Positions 42,631 through 50,902 of a stretch of 64,000 bases of DNA are shown here, in pieces (the first letter of the stretch is position 1; the number at the start of each line of letters is the position of its first letter). The translations under genes and the position numbers were made by a program. This DNA is from AV80 sp035536995 (GTDB lineage Bacteria; Verrucomicrobiota; Verrucomicrobiia; Chthoniobacterales; UBA10450), in the NCBI GenBank assembly GCA_035536995.1, contig DATLNB010000001.1, positions 87,142-151,141 on the forward strand, written 5' to 3'. The notes beneath the pieces are model-generated. The model saw only the letters and a list, made by a program, of their open reading frames with translations. It made no database searches and was not told the origin of the DNA.

Positions 42631-44520
42631 TTAATCGCGGAAGACCATCTCCCCACCATAGCCGATAGACGTAAAGGGCAGAAACTCTAGCAACACAGCC
42701 CATCCCCAAGCCTCCATCAAACCTTCGAAGTTCTCGCGTTCACAGTCAGTAAGGTCGAGAGCCTCCGCCATTTCGTTGCAAGCTCGTACCATCAATTTCG
42801 GTAACAATGATTCATGTTCTTTTCGAACGCTGCGAAAATATCGATCCAATCTTTCTGCGGCTCGCTTTGCGCACTCCTTAGCTAGCACGGCTGCGCTTTC
42901 ATGGCGGTTTAGCGGGTTATTTAAATCCTTCCGTAAAGCGGATACCTCGTCGGGACGTGCTGCTAGGTTGCGACAAAAAAGCTCCAGCCGCCAAAGCAAG
43001 CCTCCTAGGTCTTTGAGCAATGCTGGCATTCGCGGTTGTGCTCCAAGGCTTGAAGCGCCAGCGAGAACGGCGCCCGGCAAGACATAGGCAATGTTGTCGG
43101 CCACTTCCTCGGACAGCCGTTTCCCGCGGAACGAGAGATCGTAAATCTGGCTACGCGAGAGAGGAATAAGTTTTGCCCGTAATGGAAGGTCGAGCGGAAA
43201 GTATCCGAGAAATAATTCTTTGCTTTTAGCTGGCTTGAACCCCGCTGCTCTTTTCCAAAATGCCTCGCGCGAAACGCGTTCAAAAGCGTTTCCGAAATTC
43301 TCTCCTGGGACTTCGGCCCAGCTTGCGTCTTGTCCTACGACCGTTTCGAATGACAGGTGCTCACCAGCAAACGCCGTTGCATAATGATGGCACGGAGTGC
43401 TTAGTGTAAGGCATCGGACCGCGAGTTTCTTGTTCATGTCCGCATCAGGGTCCGCTAAGACATCCCCCCGCATGCAGAGAAGCAACGGAGGGCTCCAGGG
43501 AAGTCCATCCTCAAACAGGCGTTCGCGAACCTTTACGAGCAGTTGGGGTTCCCAGACGCCGTTATCGGCCGCGTCCTGTTGTACAGCGCGTTCGGCAGCG
43601 CCAAAAGGGAATGGGAGTTTGTGCAAATGGCCGCGTCGAACATGAATATCAATAAACAGACGGTCCGGGTTAGAGGCCTCAGAGGCCGTTAGTTTTTCCA
43701 AGTCGAATTGGTCCGCTTTCAGAGATAATTGTGACAGCTCGCGAACGCTCTCGAATGTCTCGTCCCAGTGCTGTGTGCGGCGTTGTTGCTTGACAAAGAA
43801 GCGCAATACAAACAAAGGCCAAAGAGGCGCTACTGCGGGCGCTAGGATTTGGACGTAGCGATCGCGGCCGAGGTGAAGGATGCGTTGAATGAATGAGTCA
43901 GGGTCCGAGGCAAGTTTGTGCGGGCTGTAAGGCAGATCCTTAATTTCGTGCCACGAGAGCTGTATGAATTTGTTCCATCCACCATGTTGTCTGACGATGG
44001 TGAGGGCCTGTGCCCCCCACTCCAGCATGTTTTCGGGCGGACCATCCGCTCTGGGTGCCGTGCTTCGCCGGTATTTCTCGTCAGTGAAAATCCTGACAAA
44101 TCGTCGCTGAAGATTGTCGGGGTTCGCGTCCCCGTAAAAAACGCGCGCCTCGTGAAGACTACGGAGCGGCGAAAGGCGCTTAGCAGGCGAGAGCGCGCGC
44201 TTACCTTGGCCTTCACGCCCCCCCCCAAACCACCTCATCCACGTTTTAAAAGCGCCCTCGGAAAAAGAAAGCTTCTGATCAGGGATTGAGTAAAACCATC
44301 GCTGAAGCAATGCCTCCACTTGAGCTGGAGACAGAGGGGCGGTGAGGTCTATGTCGGCAAAGATGGCTGCAACATCGACCTCTTTCAGAAAGTTCCCGAA
44401 ACCACGCTGAATGTGCGGGTGTGGGCGTGCGAGGTTGTCCAACCAAGCCCAGACGCAGCTCCAGCGTGCATGGGAGACGAGCAGCGCGACAAGCGGAATG
44501 CTGCTGTGGCGTTTTGCCAT
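42631..44520 (-). CDS. Large uncharacterised protein heading the ABC operon
   Basis: 629 residues from the ATG at 44520; a GTG at 44538 is possible. No domain is recognised. The sequence is rich in Trp, Arg and Leu (WSCVWAWLDNLARPHPHIQR; WDETFESVRELSQLSLKADQ; RDLNN-like helices) and the C-terminal 170 residues are predicted helical (AKECAKRAAERLDRYFRSVR). No signal or clear TM segment. It is 12 bp from the substrate-binding protein gene on the same strand, so it almost certainly belongs to the same transcript. Could be a catabolic enzyme or a regulator; unknown. Confidence 0.6.
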   Translation of the reverse strand: MAKRHSSIPLVALLVSHARWSCVWAWLDNLARPHPHIQRGFGNFLKEVDVAAIFADIDLTAPLSPAQVEALLQRWFYSIPDQKLSFSEGAFKTWMRWFGGGREGQGKRALSPAKRLSPLRSLHEARVFYGDANPDNLQRRFVRIFTDEKYRRSTAPRADGPPENMLEWGAQALTIVRQHGGWNKFIQLSWHEIKDLPYSPHKLASDPDSFIQRILHLGRDRYVQILAPAVAPLWPLFVLRFFVKQQRRTQHWDETFESVRELSQLSLKADQFDLEKLTASEASNPDRLFIDIHVRRGHLHKLPFPFGAAERAVQQDAADNGVWEPQLLVKVRERLFEDGLPWSPPLLLCMRGDVLADPDADMNKKLAVRCLTLSTPCHHYATAFAGEHLSFETVVGQDASWAEVPGENFGNAFERVSREAFWKRAAGFKPAKSKELFLGYFPLDLPLRAKLIPLSRSQIYDLSFRGKRLSEEVADNIAYVLPGAVLAGASSLGAQPRMPALLKDLGGLLWRLELFCRNLAARPDEVSALRKDLNNPLNRHESAAVLAKECAKRAAERLDRYFRSVRKEHESLLPKLMVRACNEMAEALDLTDCERENFEGLMEAWGWAVLLEFLPFTSIGYGGEMVFRD

Positions 44521-44538
44521 AATCGCCGAGTTTGGCAC

Positions 44539-44640
44539 GGTGCCGCTGGTTTGGCAATTTATTTACACTCCCAGTATTACATTACGGTAAGGTATTAACT
44601 TTATCCTGGAGGTTATACGTTAACCGTTTAACCTTTCAAC
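44539..44640. promoter_or_regulatory. AT-rich divergent region with overlapping palindromes
   Basis: Between the minus-strand operon and a small plus-strand frame. It is clearly more AT-rich than its surroundings. GGTTA-TACGT-TAACC at 44611-44625 overlaps GTTAA-CCGT-TTAAC at 44619-44632. Probably the promoter/operator of the six-gene ABC operon. It also sits right beside the comM remnant, so an integration site cannot be excluded. Confidence 0.35.
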
Positions 44641-44820
44641 ATGCAAGAAAATGAGCCGGTTTCGATCGAGCAACTCGAGCGGGACCGCATGACCGGGGAG
44701 GGTGGGCCCGAGCCGGAGCTGGTAGAAATTCGGAGGAAGTCCGAGGAGTATTCTTGGGATGCTCTTCAGAGATTTGCGGCTGCGCACCGGGCGGACGGAG
44801 CGCTGACGCCGGCGGCCTAA
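44641..44820 (+). CDS. Possible 59-residue acidic protein
   Basis: Reads MQENEPVSIEQLERDRMTGE, then PELVEIRRKSEEYSWDALQR, to a stop at 44818-44820. Acidic and helix-prone with a sensible composition. A GGAGG lies 28 bases upstream, too far for a normal ribosome-binding site, so translation is doubtful. It lies between the AT-rich region and the comM remnant. Confidence 0.3.
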   Translation: MQENEPVSIEQLERDRMTGEGGPEPELVEIRRKSEEYSWDALQRFAAAHRADGALTPAA

Positions 44821-44895
44821 ATCCACAATCAGCGACGGGAAGCTGGACGCGGGCAGACGGGAGGAGCGGCGCGCCCCTGTCTGCCCAGTTTAGCA

Positions 44896-45410
44896 TTTAT
44901 GCTCGATGTCGCCGTCGCTGGAACGCGCACCCGTGCGGATATTACGGCGATTTGAAACGCGAATGCCGCTGCGGCCCGACCCAGGTCCATCGATATCGCC
45001 AGCGCATTTCTGGCCCGCTTCTGGACCGGATCGATCTTCACATCGAAGTCCCTGCCGTCGAATACCGGGACATCTCCAGCACCCGCGCGGAAGAACCTTC
45101 TTCGGCGATCCGTGACCGGGTCCAACAGGCGCGCGAAAGACAGCGCGACCGCTTCCACTCCGACACCAGGGTCAACTGCAACGCCCGGATGGGCCCGCGC
45201 CAGATCAAACAGCATTGCAAGCTCACCGACGATTCCCAGGAGCTGATCCGCGTCGCAATGACCGAGTTAAACCTGAGCGCCCGCGCCTACGACCGCATCC
45301 TGAAAGTCTCCCGCACCGTCGCCGACCTCGCCGAGTCTGACGCCATCACCCCCGAACACGTCAGCGAAGCGATCCAGTATCGCACCTTTGATCGGACGCT
45401 TTGGGTCTGA
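44896..45410 (+). pseudogene. comM: comM (yifB) remnant: Mg-chelatase-like ATPase C-terminus
   Basis: Only the last third of a YifB/ComM family gene is present. It reads AHPCGYYGDLKRECRC, QVHRYRQRISGPLLDRIDLH, IEVPAVEYRDIS and the C-terminal Mg_chelatase_C helix (LNLSARAYDRILKVSRTVAD) to a stop at 45408-45410. The immediately preceding FML (44896) is in another frame, so there is also a frameshift near 44905-44920. The AAA+ motor with Walker motifs is absent. ComM is a helicase for branch migration in natural transformation; this copy cannot be functional. The truncation may mark the edge of the accessory region to the left. Confidence 0.75.
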
Positions 45411-45421
45411 GGCTTGATGTC

Positions 45422-45478
45422 CACAGATTACGCCGATTAACACAGATTTTTCCCAACATTAATCGGCGTAAATCTGTG
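45422..45478. repeat. Inverted repeat (verrucomicrobial intergenic type)
   Basis: Arm CACAGATTACGCCGATTA (45422-45439) pairs with TAATCGGCGTAAATCTGTG (45460-45478) with one bulged A. The same wording continues as partial repeats (ACACAGATT, AATCTGCGGAT) to 45490. Such 'ACAGATTACGCCGATTA' repeats are, from memory, common between genes in Verrucomicrobia and some other environmental bacteria. Possibly a REP-like element; it may also terminate transcription. Confidence 0.6.
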
Positions 45479-45661
45479 AAATCTGCGGATAAAGCAGGTC
45501 GCGTCGCTCCCTTCGGCCGCTCGCAGAAATCTCATGCTCTGCCGATGAACTGATCACTGGTGCCTGATCACTCCCCCTTTTCGCCATTGCTTTGTCTTTT
45601 CCGGATCGATAGCCTCGGCGCAGCACAACCTCCATTAACCCCAACCTCCCAGGACCTCCCC

Positions 45662-47140
45662 ATGATGAACACTCCCACGCCCTCCTTGTATTCCAGCGCT
45701 CTCGCGCGCCGACCCTTCGTTGGTCTCCTCGGCGCGATCGTGTTGTTGTTCCCAATCTCAACCGCCCGGGCCCAGTTTGTCCCCGCGCCCTTTCCCGATC
45801 CGAAGATCCCGGGATTCCACTTTCCCGAATCAGAGGCGACCCTGGTCGAGCTGATCTCCCAGATGACGAACAAATCGCCGCAATCGGCCGCCGCGTTTAA
45901 CCAGATCCATCTTCACGGCTGGGGCATCTGGACGGCGCTTACTTTGGAGACCGACCAAACCTACGAAGGCCAGAAATTGCGGATCTTTGAAACGTGGCCC
46001 ACGCCGGACGACTTGCTGGCGATGCCCCCTGCGCCTGACGCCGCGGCCCGGATGCTCTCGACGCCGCGGGGCCGCTCGGCCTTCCAACCGTTCCGTCAAT
46101 TTGGGCATGTCAAAGGAACCAGGGGCGCCCGGGACAAAGCGCGTGCGGCCAAATTGATGAATCCGGAGCAAACCATTACCGGCTTCGTGAAATACGATCC
46201 GAGTGCTGCCGCGCACATCCTCCAACAGGGTCTATTGTCGGTGAAAAGCCTCGACGCCCTTTTGAAAGGGGGAGCCAACGCCATTCCCGGCTTTCCAGTC
46301 ACCGCATTCGCGTTGAAGCCGGTTTTCAACACGCTCAATCCCCTGGTTGCCGGCCGATACTACAAGCTTGCCGTCTGGCCGGGCCCACCGGACATGCCCC
46401 AGGAGTGGCCTTCTTCAAAATGGGGCGGATGGATCTGGGTCGACACCCAGGGCGGAGGCGAAGGGAAGGGGCAGATCGATACCAAGGGAGCCGCCGATGG
46501 AAGCTCGCGGACAGACGCCACTACCTATCCGGTTTCGAGTTTTATTAACTTTAAGTTAAGTGCGGCTGATGCCGCGTCGGCCAACGCTGCCATGAAGGAA
46601 ATGGGCCAAACAACGACCGTGGCGGCAGGCGATTTCACGGTTCTAGTCGGCATGCACGTCGCCGGGCGCGAAATCACGCGTTGGACCTGGGAGACCTTTT
46701 GGTGGACACCGACACCCGACGATCCGCATCTGCCCAGCTCGCCGGAGATCGCGAAATTGCGGCCCGCTCAGTTGCAGGGAGCGCCGCGCAACTACGCCAT
46801 GTCTCTGGCTTATAGCATGGTTGCGCCGGTCCAGCCCTATGTTGGCGGAAAGAACGTTGGCGAATCCGTGTATGCCTACAATCCGTGGCTCGAGGCGCCT
46901 TTCGGTCCGCAGGATCTGCCCGATTCCATCCCCGGCACTTCCAAAGGGAAAAAAGTGACGAATAACTATGGCGTGCAAACAAACTGCATGAGCTGTCACG
47001 CTGCAGCTAACTATACCAACCCGAAGCTGCCCACCGCCCCGCACTATTCCGGTGACCGCTACCTCGACCTGAACGACCCCCGATTCAAAGGAACCCTGAA
47101 AGCCGATTTCCTCTGGTCTCTGCCTGATAGCGCCAAGTAG
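45662..47140 (+). CDS. Secreted protein with one c-type heme site
   Basis: 492 residues from the ATG at 45662, chosen to give a signal peptide (FVGLLGAIVLLFPISTARAQ). A single heme-c motif CMSCH lies at 442-446, near the end, in NYGVQTNCMSCHAAANYTNP. The rest is not recognised (HLHGWGIWTALTLETDQTYE; WPSSKWGGWIWVDTQGGGEG; MHVAGREITRWTWETFWWTP). Likely a periplasmic electron-transfer or redox-sensing protein. The region between the comM remnant and this gene holds only repeats. Confidence 0.7.
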   Translation: MMNTPTPSLYSSALARRPFVGLLGAIVLLFPISTARAQFVPAPFPDPKIPGFHFPESEATLVELISQMTNKSPQSAAAFNQIHLHGWGIWTALTLETDQTYEGQKLRIFETWPTPDDLLAMPPAPDAAARMLSTPRGRSAFQPFRQFGHVKGTRGARDKARAAKLMNPEQTITGFVKYDPSAAAHILQQGLLSVKSLDALLKGGANAIPGFPVTAFALKPVFNTLNPLVAGRYYKLAVWPGPPDMPQEWPSSKWGGWIWVDTQGGGEGKGQIDTKGAADGSSRTDATTYPVSSFINFKLSAADAASANAAMKEMGQTTTVAAGDFTVLVGMHVAGREITRWTWETFWWTPTPDDPHLPSSPEIAKLRPAQLQGAPRNYAMSLAYSMVAPVQPYVGGKNVGESVYAYNPWLEAPFGPQDLPDSIPGTSKGKKVTNNYGVQTNCMSCHAAANYTNPKLPTAPHYSGDRYLDLNDPRFKGTLKADFLWSLPDSAK

Positions 47141-47149
47141 ACCGCGCCG

Positions 47150-47395
47150 AGGCTCGCGGCTGGACCCAAACCGGCGATACCCGCGCTCGAGCATGGCGCC
47201 GACTTCGCCAGGTGGGCGAGGAACGCTTCGGCGTTCACGTACGCTTCGCCGCAGGAAACTTCGGCGCCGTTGATGGTGAATTCGTAGAACAGGTTGCCGG
47301 TCGTCCCGCGTCTCCGCGATAAATTCAGGCCTTATCGCTTTCAAAATCTCAAGCTTGTCTGGCGGCGACTGGCCCGGCCCGAAGGTCAGGATTCA
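47150..47395 (-). pseudogene. Decayed small monooxygenase-like gene
   Basis: Minus-strand reading: TFGPGQSPPDKLEILKAIRP and EFIAETRDD in one frame, then GNLFYEFTINGAEVSCGEAY, VNAEAFLAHLA in the next, then AMLERGYRRFG in the first again. Removing one base near 47300 and another near 47200 joins them. The pattern resembles small antibiotic-biosynthesis-monooxygenase-like (dimeric alpha-beta barrel) proteins. No intact frame exists, so this is a remnant or an error-rich stretch. Confidence 0.35.
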
Positions 47396-47461
47396 AGCCA
47401 GAGCTAATCATAGCCCGTCGGTTTACTTGCATTCGCTGTTCGAGCGTGTCCAAGCTGGGGC

Positions 47462-47878
47462 ATGAAACGCTACCTGAAAATCGCTGGTGTCGCGGCTTTG
47501 CTCTTCACCTTCGCGTCCCTTGCAACGCGCACTGCTTACGCCGAGGAAAAATGGGAACGTCCTGGCACGCAAGAACAGGCCCAGGTCGATAAGGCGAATA
47601 AAATCCTCGATGAGGTTTATCGCGACCTGCTGTCGAAGGCGGGAGATCCTGCCAATAGAACCGGCTCACTCGATGCCGATCAGGAGAAGACCAGCCTGCG
47701 CGACGCGCAACGGGCCTGGATCAAGTGGAGAAATGCTGAAGCCATGTTCATCGCGCGTCACGGCGGCGCAGTCGGAGGCAGTGCGCTCCGCATGGACTAC
47801 CTGGACGCTCAGTTAAAGCTGATCAACGAGCGTATTGCAGTCCTCAAAGCGTATCGGTCCCAACGGCCGGCAAATTGA
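47462..47878 (+). CDS. LprI/DUF1311 family secreted protein
   Basis: 138 residues. Signal peptide (LKIAGVAALLFTFASLATRT then AYAEE). The mature part has the LprI-N (DUF1311) pattern: ANKILDEVYRDLLSKAGDPA, LRDAQRAWIKWRNAEAMFIA, GGSALRMDYLDAQLKLINER. In Mycobacterium LprI inhibits lysozyme; in other bacteria the role is not established. The family's usual cysteines are not seen here. Confidence 0.75.
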   Translation: MKRYLKIAGVAALLFTFASLATRTAYAEEKWERPGTQEQAQVDKANKILDEVYRDLLSKAGDPANRTGSLDADQEKTSLRDAQRAWIKWRNAEAMFIARHGGAVGGSALRMDYLDAQLKLINERIAVLKAYRSQRPAN

Positions 47879-47971
47879 TGACCTGCTGAGCGGCATGATC
47901 CCAACTGGCCCGCCCGATTGGTTGCGTTCTCCTTCCGCAGTAAACTGGATGCTGGCATGTCCGCCACTCCC

Positions 47972-50647
47972 TTACGGAATATTGTATGCTTCGACCACTG
48001 CGATGCCGATTTCGCCGTTCTTGCCCCGGACGATCGCGGTATAACTGCCGGGCGCCAGTGTCGTCACAATTGCGGATTCGCGGGAATCATTCGGCGCCAG
48101 GCCGGTCCCCTGGATCTCGACCTTCTGGGCAGTTTCCCAGTCGTCGTTCGTCGCGAGCGGCGTTCCGTTCGCGGCGACTACGGCGAGCGTGGGATCGAGC
48201 AACGGGTTCGAGATTCCAAAAGTCGATAGAGTGGGGCCAATTGCGCGCACAATGACTTTCGTTAGGCCGTTCCCCACGATAAATCCGCCGATCAGCACGT
48301 TATCGCCCGATTCGACCAGGCCGCGCGTGCTGATGTTGACCAGCTTTGAGTTCGCCGCCTGGTCCAGGTCGTACGCTTCCACCACCCCTACGCCCGTCGT
48401 GTTGTTCTTTCCGCGGACTACCGCGGTGTAACTAGCGCCCGCCGGCAACGTCCGCACGATCGCCGACTCCTTCTCCTGCCCCGGCGCCAGAGTGGTCGCT
48501 TCAATCTCCGCCTGCTGGCTGCTGCCATCGGATCGAAGTTTCCAGTCGTCGTTCGTTTCGAGTGTTGTGGAGTTATCGTGCAACTCCAGGATCGGATCGG
48601 CCAGCGGATCTTGAATACCGAAGTTCGTCAGCGACGGTCCGATGCCGCGCACCATTACTTTCTTGGGATCTGTTCCGCTGATAATGAACCCGCCGATTAA
48701 AACGTTATCGCCGGTCTGGACTCGCAAGCGCGTCGAGATGTTTAAGAGCTGGCCGATCGCCGCCGAAAATTCCGAGGTGTTCCCGACTGGATCGGTTGCG
48801 GTCGCGGTGACGTGGGCCGCTCCTTTGGCCGCGGGGAAGGTCACATCGAAAGTAGCGTTGCCGCTTCCGTCCGTGGTCACGCTGGCGAAGCCGAGCATAT
48901 ATTTTCCTTCACCAAAACCCTGCCGCGCGACCTGGTCGTTTCCGAAAAATTCGAGACGGTAAGTTATGTTCGGCGTGCTGTTGAGGGAACCAACAATCTG
49001 GACCGACCCGCCGGTGATCGTCGTCGTCTTCAACAATGGATAGTTTTGCAGGTTATTCGGTCCGGCGTCAGGATCGCCCGTGTCGTTAGGCGTAATTCCG
49101 TCGTCGTTCAGATCGATGCCGGGATAACCGATCGTCGTGGGATCAAAGCCGTTGTTATACATCGAGTTGCCCAGGATGGTGACGTGCGCCGTATTTCTCA
49201 CCGCAATCCCTGGCAGAATGTTGTTGGCAATAATGTTTCCTTGGCCGGCGCCCGTGCCACCGATCGTGACCACCGCGTCGTTCTCCACTCGCACCCCAAC
49301 GTTCCCTTCAATCGCTGTTGCGCCGTCGACCGCCGTGCCAATGTAATTGCCCTGCACCGTGATGGTGCCGCCAAAAATGCGCAGCCGCCGTCCGCTGCCG
49401 GCAATCACGTTGCCCGCGCCCGGCGCCGACCCGCCAATCGTCGCGACCCCGCCGACAACGATCGCATCCCCACCGCGCAAATCCCCCGGGCCGGGAGCGG
49501 CTGCCATTCCGGTGATCTCCGTCCCGATGAAGTTTCCCTGGATCGTTAACCCGAGGGCGTTGCTGACGATGCCGCTGATCCGGTTATTGAAAATGACATT
49601 GCGCGCGCCCACCGCAGTGCCGCCCACCAGGAGGGTGCTGGCCCCCGGAACCGCGTCCTGAATATTGATGCCGCTCACGCCGTTAGGCAGCGCCGTGCTG
49701 CCGTCTGCGGTGAGGCCGATGAGATTGCCTTGAATGGTCAGGTCGCCCGGGCGGTTCGAGATGTAGATGCCGTCGTTGTTGAAACCGCTGTTGCTGCTGT
49801 TGCCCGAGATCACGTTGCCCGCGCCCCGCCCCGGCGTCCCCGCGAGGCCGCCGATGGTGATGCTGTTTGCGCCAGTGCCGGTGATGTCGATTCCACGGCC
49901 GTTGCCGAGAGACGCGGTGCCGGCTGCGTTCGTCCCGATGTAATTTCCCTGCACAAGGGTGCCGCCCTGCGGCGTGCTGATTTGCAGGCCGGTGGTGCCC
50001 GACGATGAGCCGAGGGTCGCGTCGCCCGCGAGGAGGTTGCGATCGGCCGGGGCCGTCCCTCCGATGCGATTATTCGCCCCGGAACTCACGTGAACGCTGA
50101 ACCCGAAATTAGCCGCCGCTGCATTTCCGGCCGCGTTGCAGCCGAAGAAATTTCCGGCGATGACATTGTTGTCCGACGCGACCCGGATGCCGCCGCTGCC
50201 GAAAAAGGGATTGGGGCCCGTGCCAAATCGATTCACGACGAGGCCGCGCACGGTGCTCTCGCCGCCCGTGATATCGAGCCCGATCGCCTGCCCGCTGGTG
50301 TTCGCGCCATTGAGCTCGATCAGGAGCACCGCGTCGTCCCCCACCGCCAGCGTGTTCGGACTCGTGCCGGGTTGGGTGTAGCCATCGATCACCACCGGCT
50401 CCGTGATCGCTGGCAGCGCTGTGCTCGGCGCGATCGAATGCACCCCCGCGCCTGGGATGGCGAAAGTGATGAAGTCCGGCGTATTCGCGTCGAGGTTCGG
50501 ATGCTGGTTCGCGTCCGTGATTGCCTTGCGCAACGATCCATCCCCGCTGTCACTCGTGTTAGTGACCATGAACGTGTCTGCCGCCACGAACTGAACGCCG
50601 ACCGCAAAGATCAGCCCACCGATACCGATACCCCTACGAATTTTCAT
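47972..50647 (-). CDS. Secreted right-handed beta-helix protein with two C-terminal modules
   Basis: 891 residues from the ATG at 50647 (signal peptide GIGIGGLIFAVGVQFVAADT). It opens with TFMVTNTSDSGDGSLRKAIT, a CSLREA-type start, followed by about 500 residues of parallel beta-helix repeats (NVIAGNFFGCNAAGN; LTIQGNLIGLTADGSTALPN; NVISGNSSNSG). Then come two tandem copies of a roughly 115-residue module, beginning LLNISTRLRVQTGDNVLIGG and LVNISTRGLVESGDNVLIGG. The same module ends the M64 peptidase at 56173. Probably an outer-surface adhesin or polysaccharide-interacting protein; the module may serve in sorting or attachment. Confidence 0.75.
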   Translation of the reverse strand: MKIRRGIGIGGLIFAVGVQFVAADTFMVTNTSDSGDGSLRKAITDANQHPNLDANTPDFITFAIPGAGVHSIAPSTALPAITEPVVIDGYTQPGTSPNTLAVGDDAVLLIELNGANTSGQAIGLDITGGESTVRGLVVNRFGTGPNPFFGSGGIRVASDNNVIAGNFFGCNAAGNAAAANFGFSVHVSSGANNRIGGTAPADRNLLAGDATLGSSSGTTGLQISTPQGGTLVQGNYIGTNAAGTASLGNGRGIDITGTGANSITIGGLAGTPGRGAGNVISGNSSNSGFNNDGIYISNRPGDLTIQGNLIGLTADGSTALPNGVSGINIQDAVPGASTLLVGGTAVGARNVIFNNRISGIVSNALGLTIQGNFIGTEITGMAAAPGPGDLRGGDAIVVGGVATIGGSAPGAGNVIAGSGRRLRIFGGTITVQGNYIGTAVDGATAIEGNVGVRVENDAVVTIGGTGAGQGNIIANNILPGIAVRNTAHVTILGNSMYNNGFDPTTIGYPGIDLNDDGITPNDTGDPDAGPNNLQNYPLLKTTTITGGSVQIVGSLNSTPNITYRLEFFGNDQVARQGFGEGKYMLGFASVTTDGSGNATFDVTFPAAKGAAHVTATATDPVGNTSEFSAAIGQLLNISTRLRVQTGDNVLIGGFIISGTDPKKVMVRGIGPSLTNFGIQDPLADPILELHDNSTTLETNDDWKLRSDGSSQQAEIEATTLAPGQEKESAIVRTLPAGASYTAVVRGKNNTTGVGVVEAYDLDQAANSKLVNISTRGLVESGDNVLIGGFIVGNGLTKVIVRAIGPTLSTFGISNPLLDPTLAVVAANGTPLATNDDWETAQKVEIQGTGLAPNDSRESAIVTTLAPGSYTAIVRGKNGEIGIAVVEAYNIP

Positions 50648-50769
50648 AAGCTTCCCTCTCTCAGTGTGTGCGCCATGAGAATAAGCCGCCGGTTCATTTA
50701 ACCAAGGCAATTACTCCCACAGTAACGACTCACCGGCCGCCTGACACACCGGGCCTACGACCTCCTCCT

Positions 50770-50818
50770 TCCCAAGCTCCAGCTTGGGAAAGCAATTGTC
50801 CCGGAAGCTCCGGCTTCC
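50770..50818. repeat. Two adjacent hairpin repeats
   Basis: TCCCAAGCT-CC-AGCTTGGGA (50770-50789) and GGAAGC-TCCG-GCTTCC (50803-50818), in the gap between the beta-helix gene and the MFS gene. These belong to a family of 'AAGCTCCAGCTT/GGAAGCTCCGGCTTCC' intergenic hairpins that I recall from Chthoniobacter-type genomes. Possibly REP-like elements. Confidence 0.5.
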
Positions 50819-50902
50819 TCGCCGTTCTTCCAGGGCAGGCGCAGCCCTCGCTCGCCGTAGCGTCCCGTTTTGCAGTGCGTCGCGTTGTGCGCAATATGAA
50901 CG

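Noticed and set aside
46643..47344. Minus-strand frame of 233 codons at the end of the cytochrome gene
   Set aside because: Most of it is antisense to the cytochrome c gene. Only its first part is kept, as the decayed monooxygenase-like remnant.
50090..50701. Plus-strand frame of about 200 codons opposite the beta-helix gene
   Set aside because: It mirrors the repetitive, GC-rich beta-helix coding sequence; composition and lack of any domain mark it as a shadow frame.
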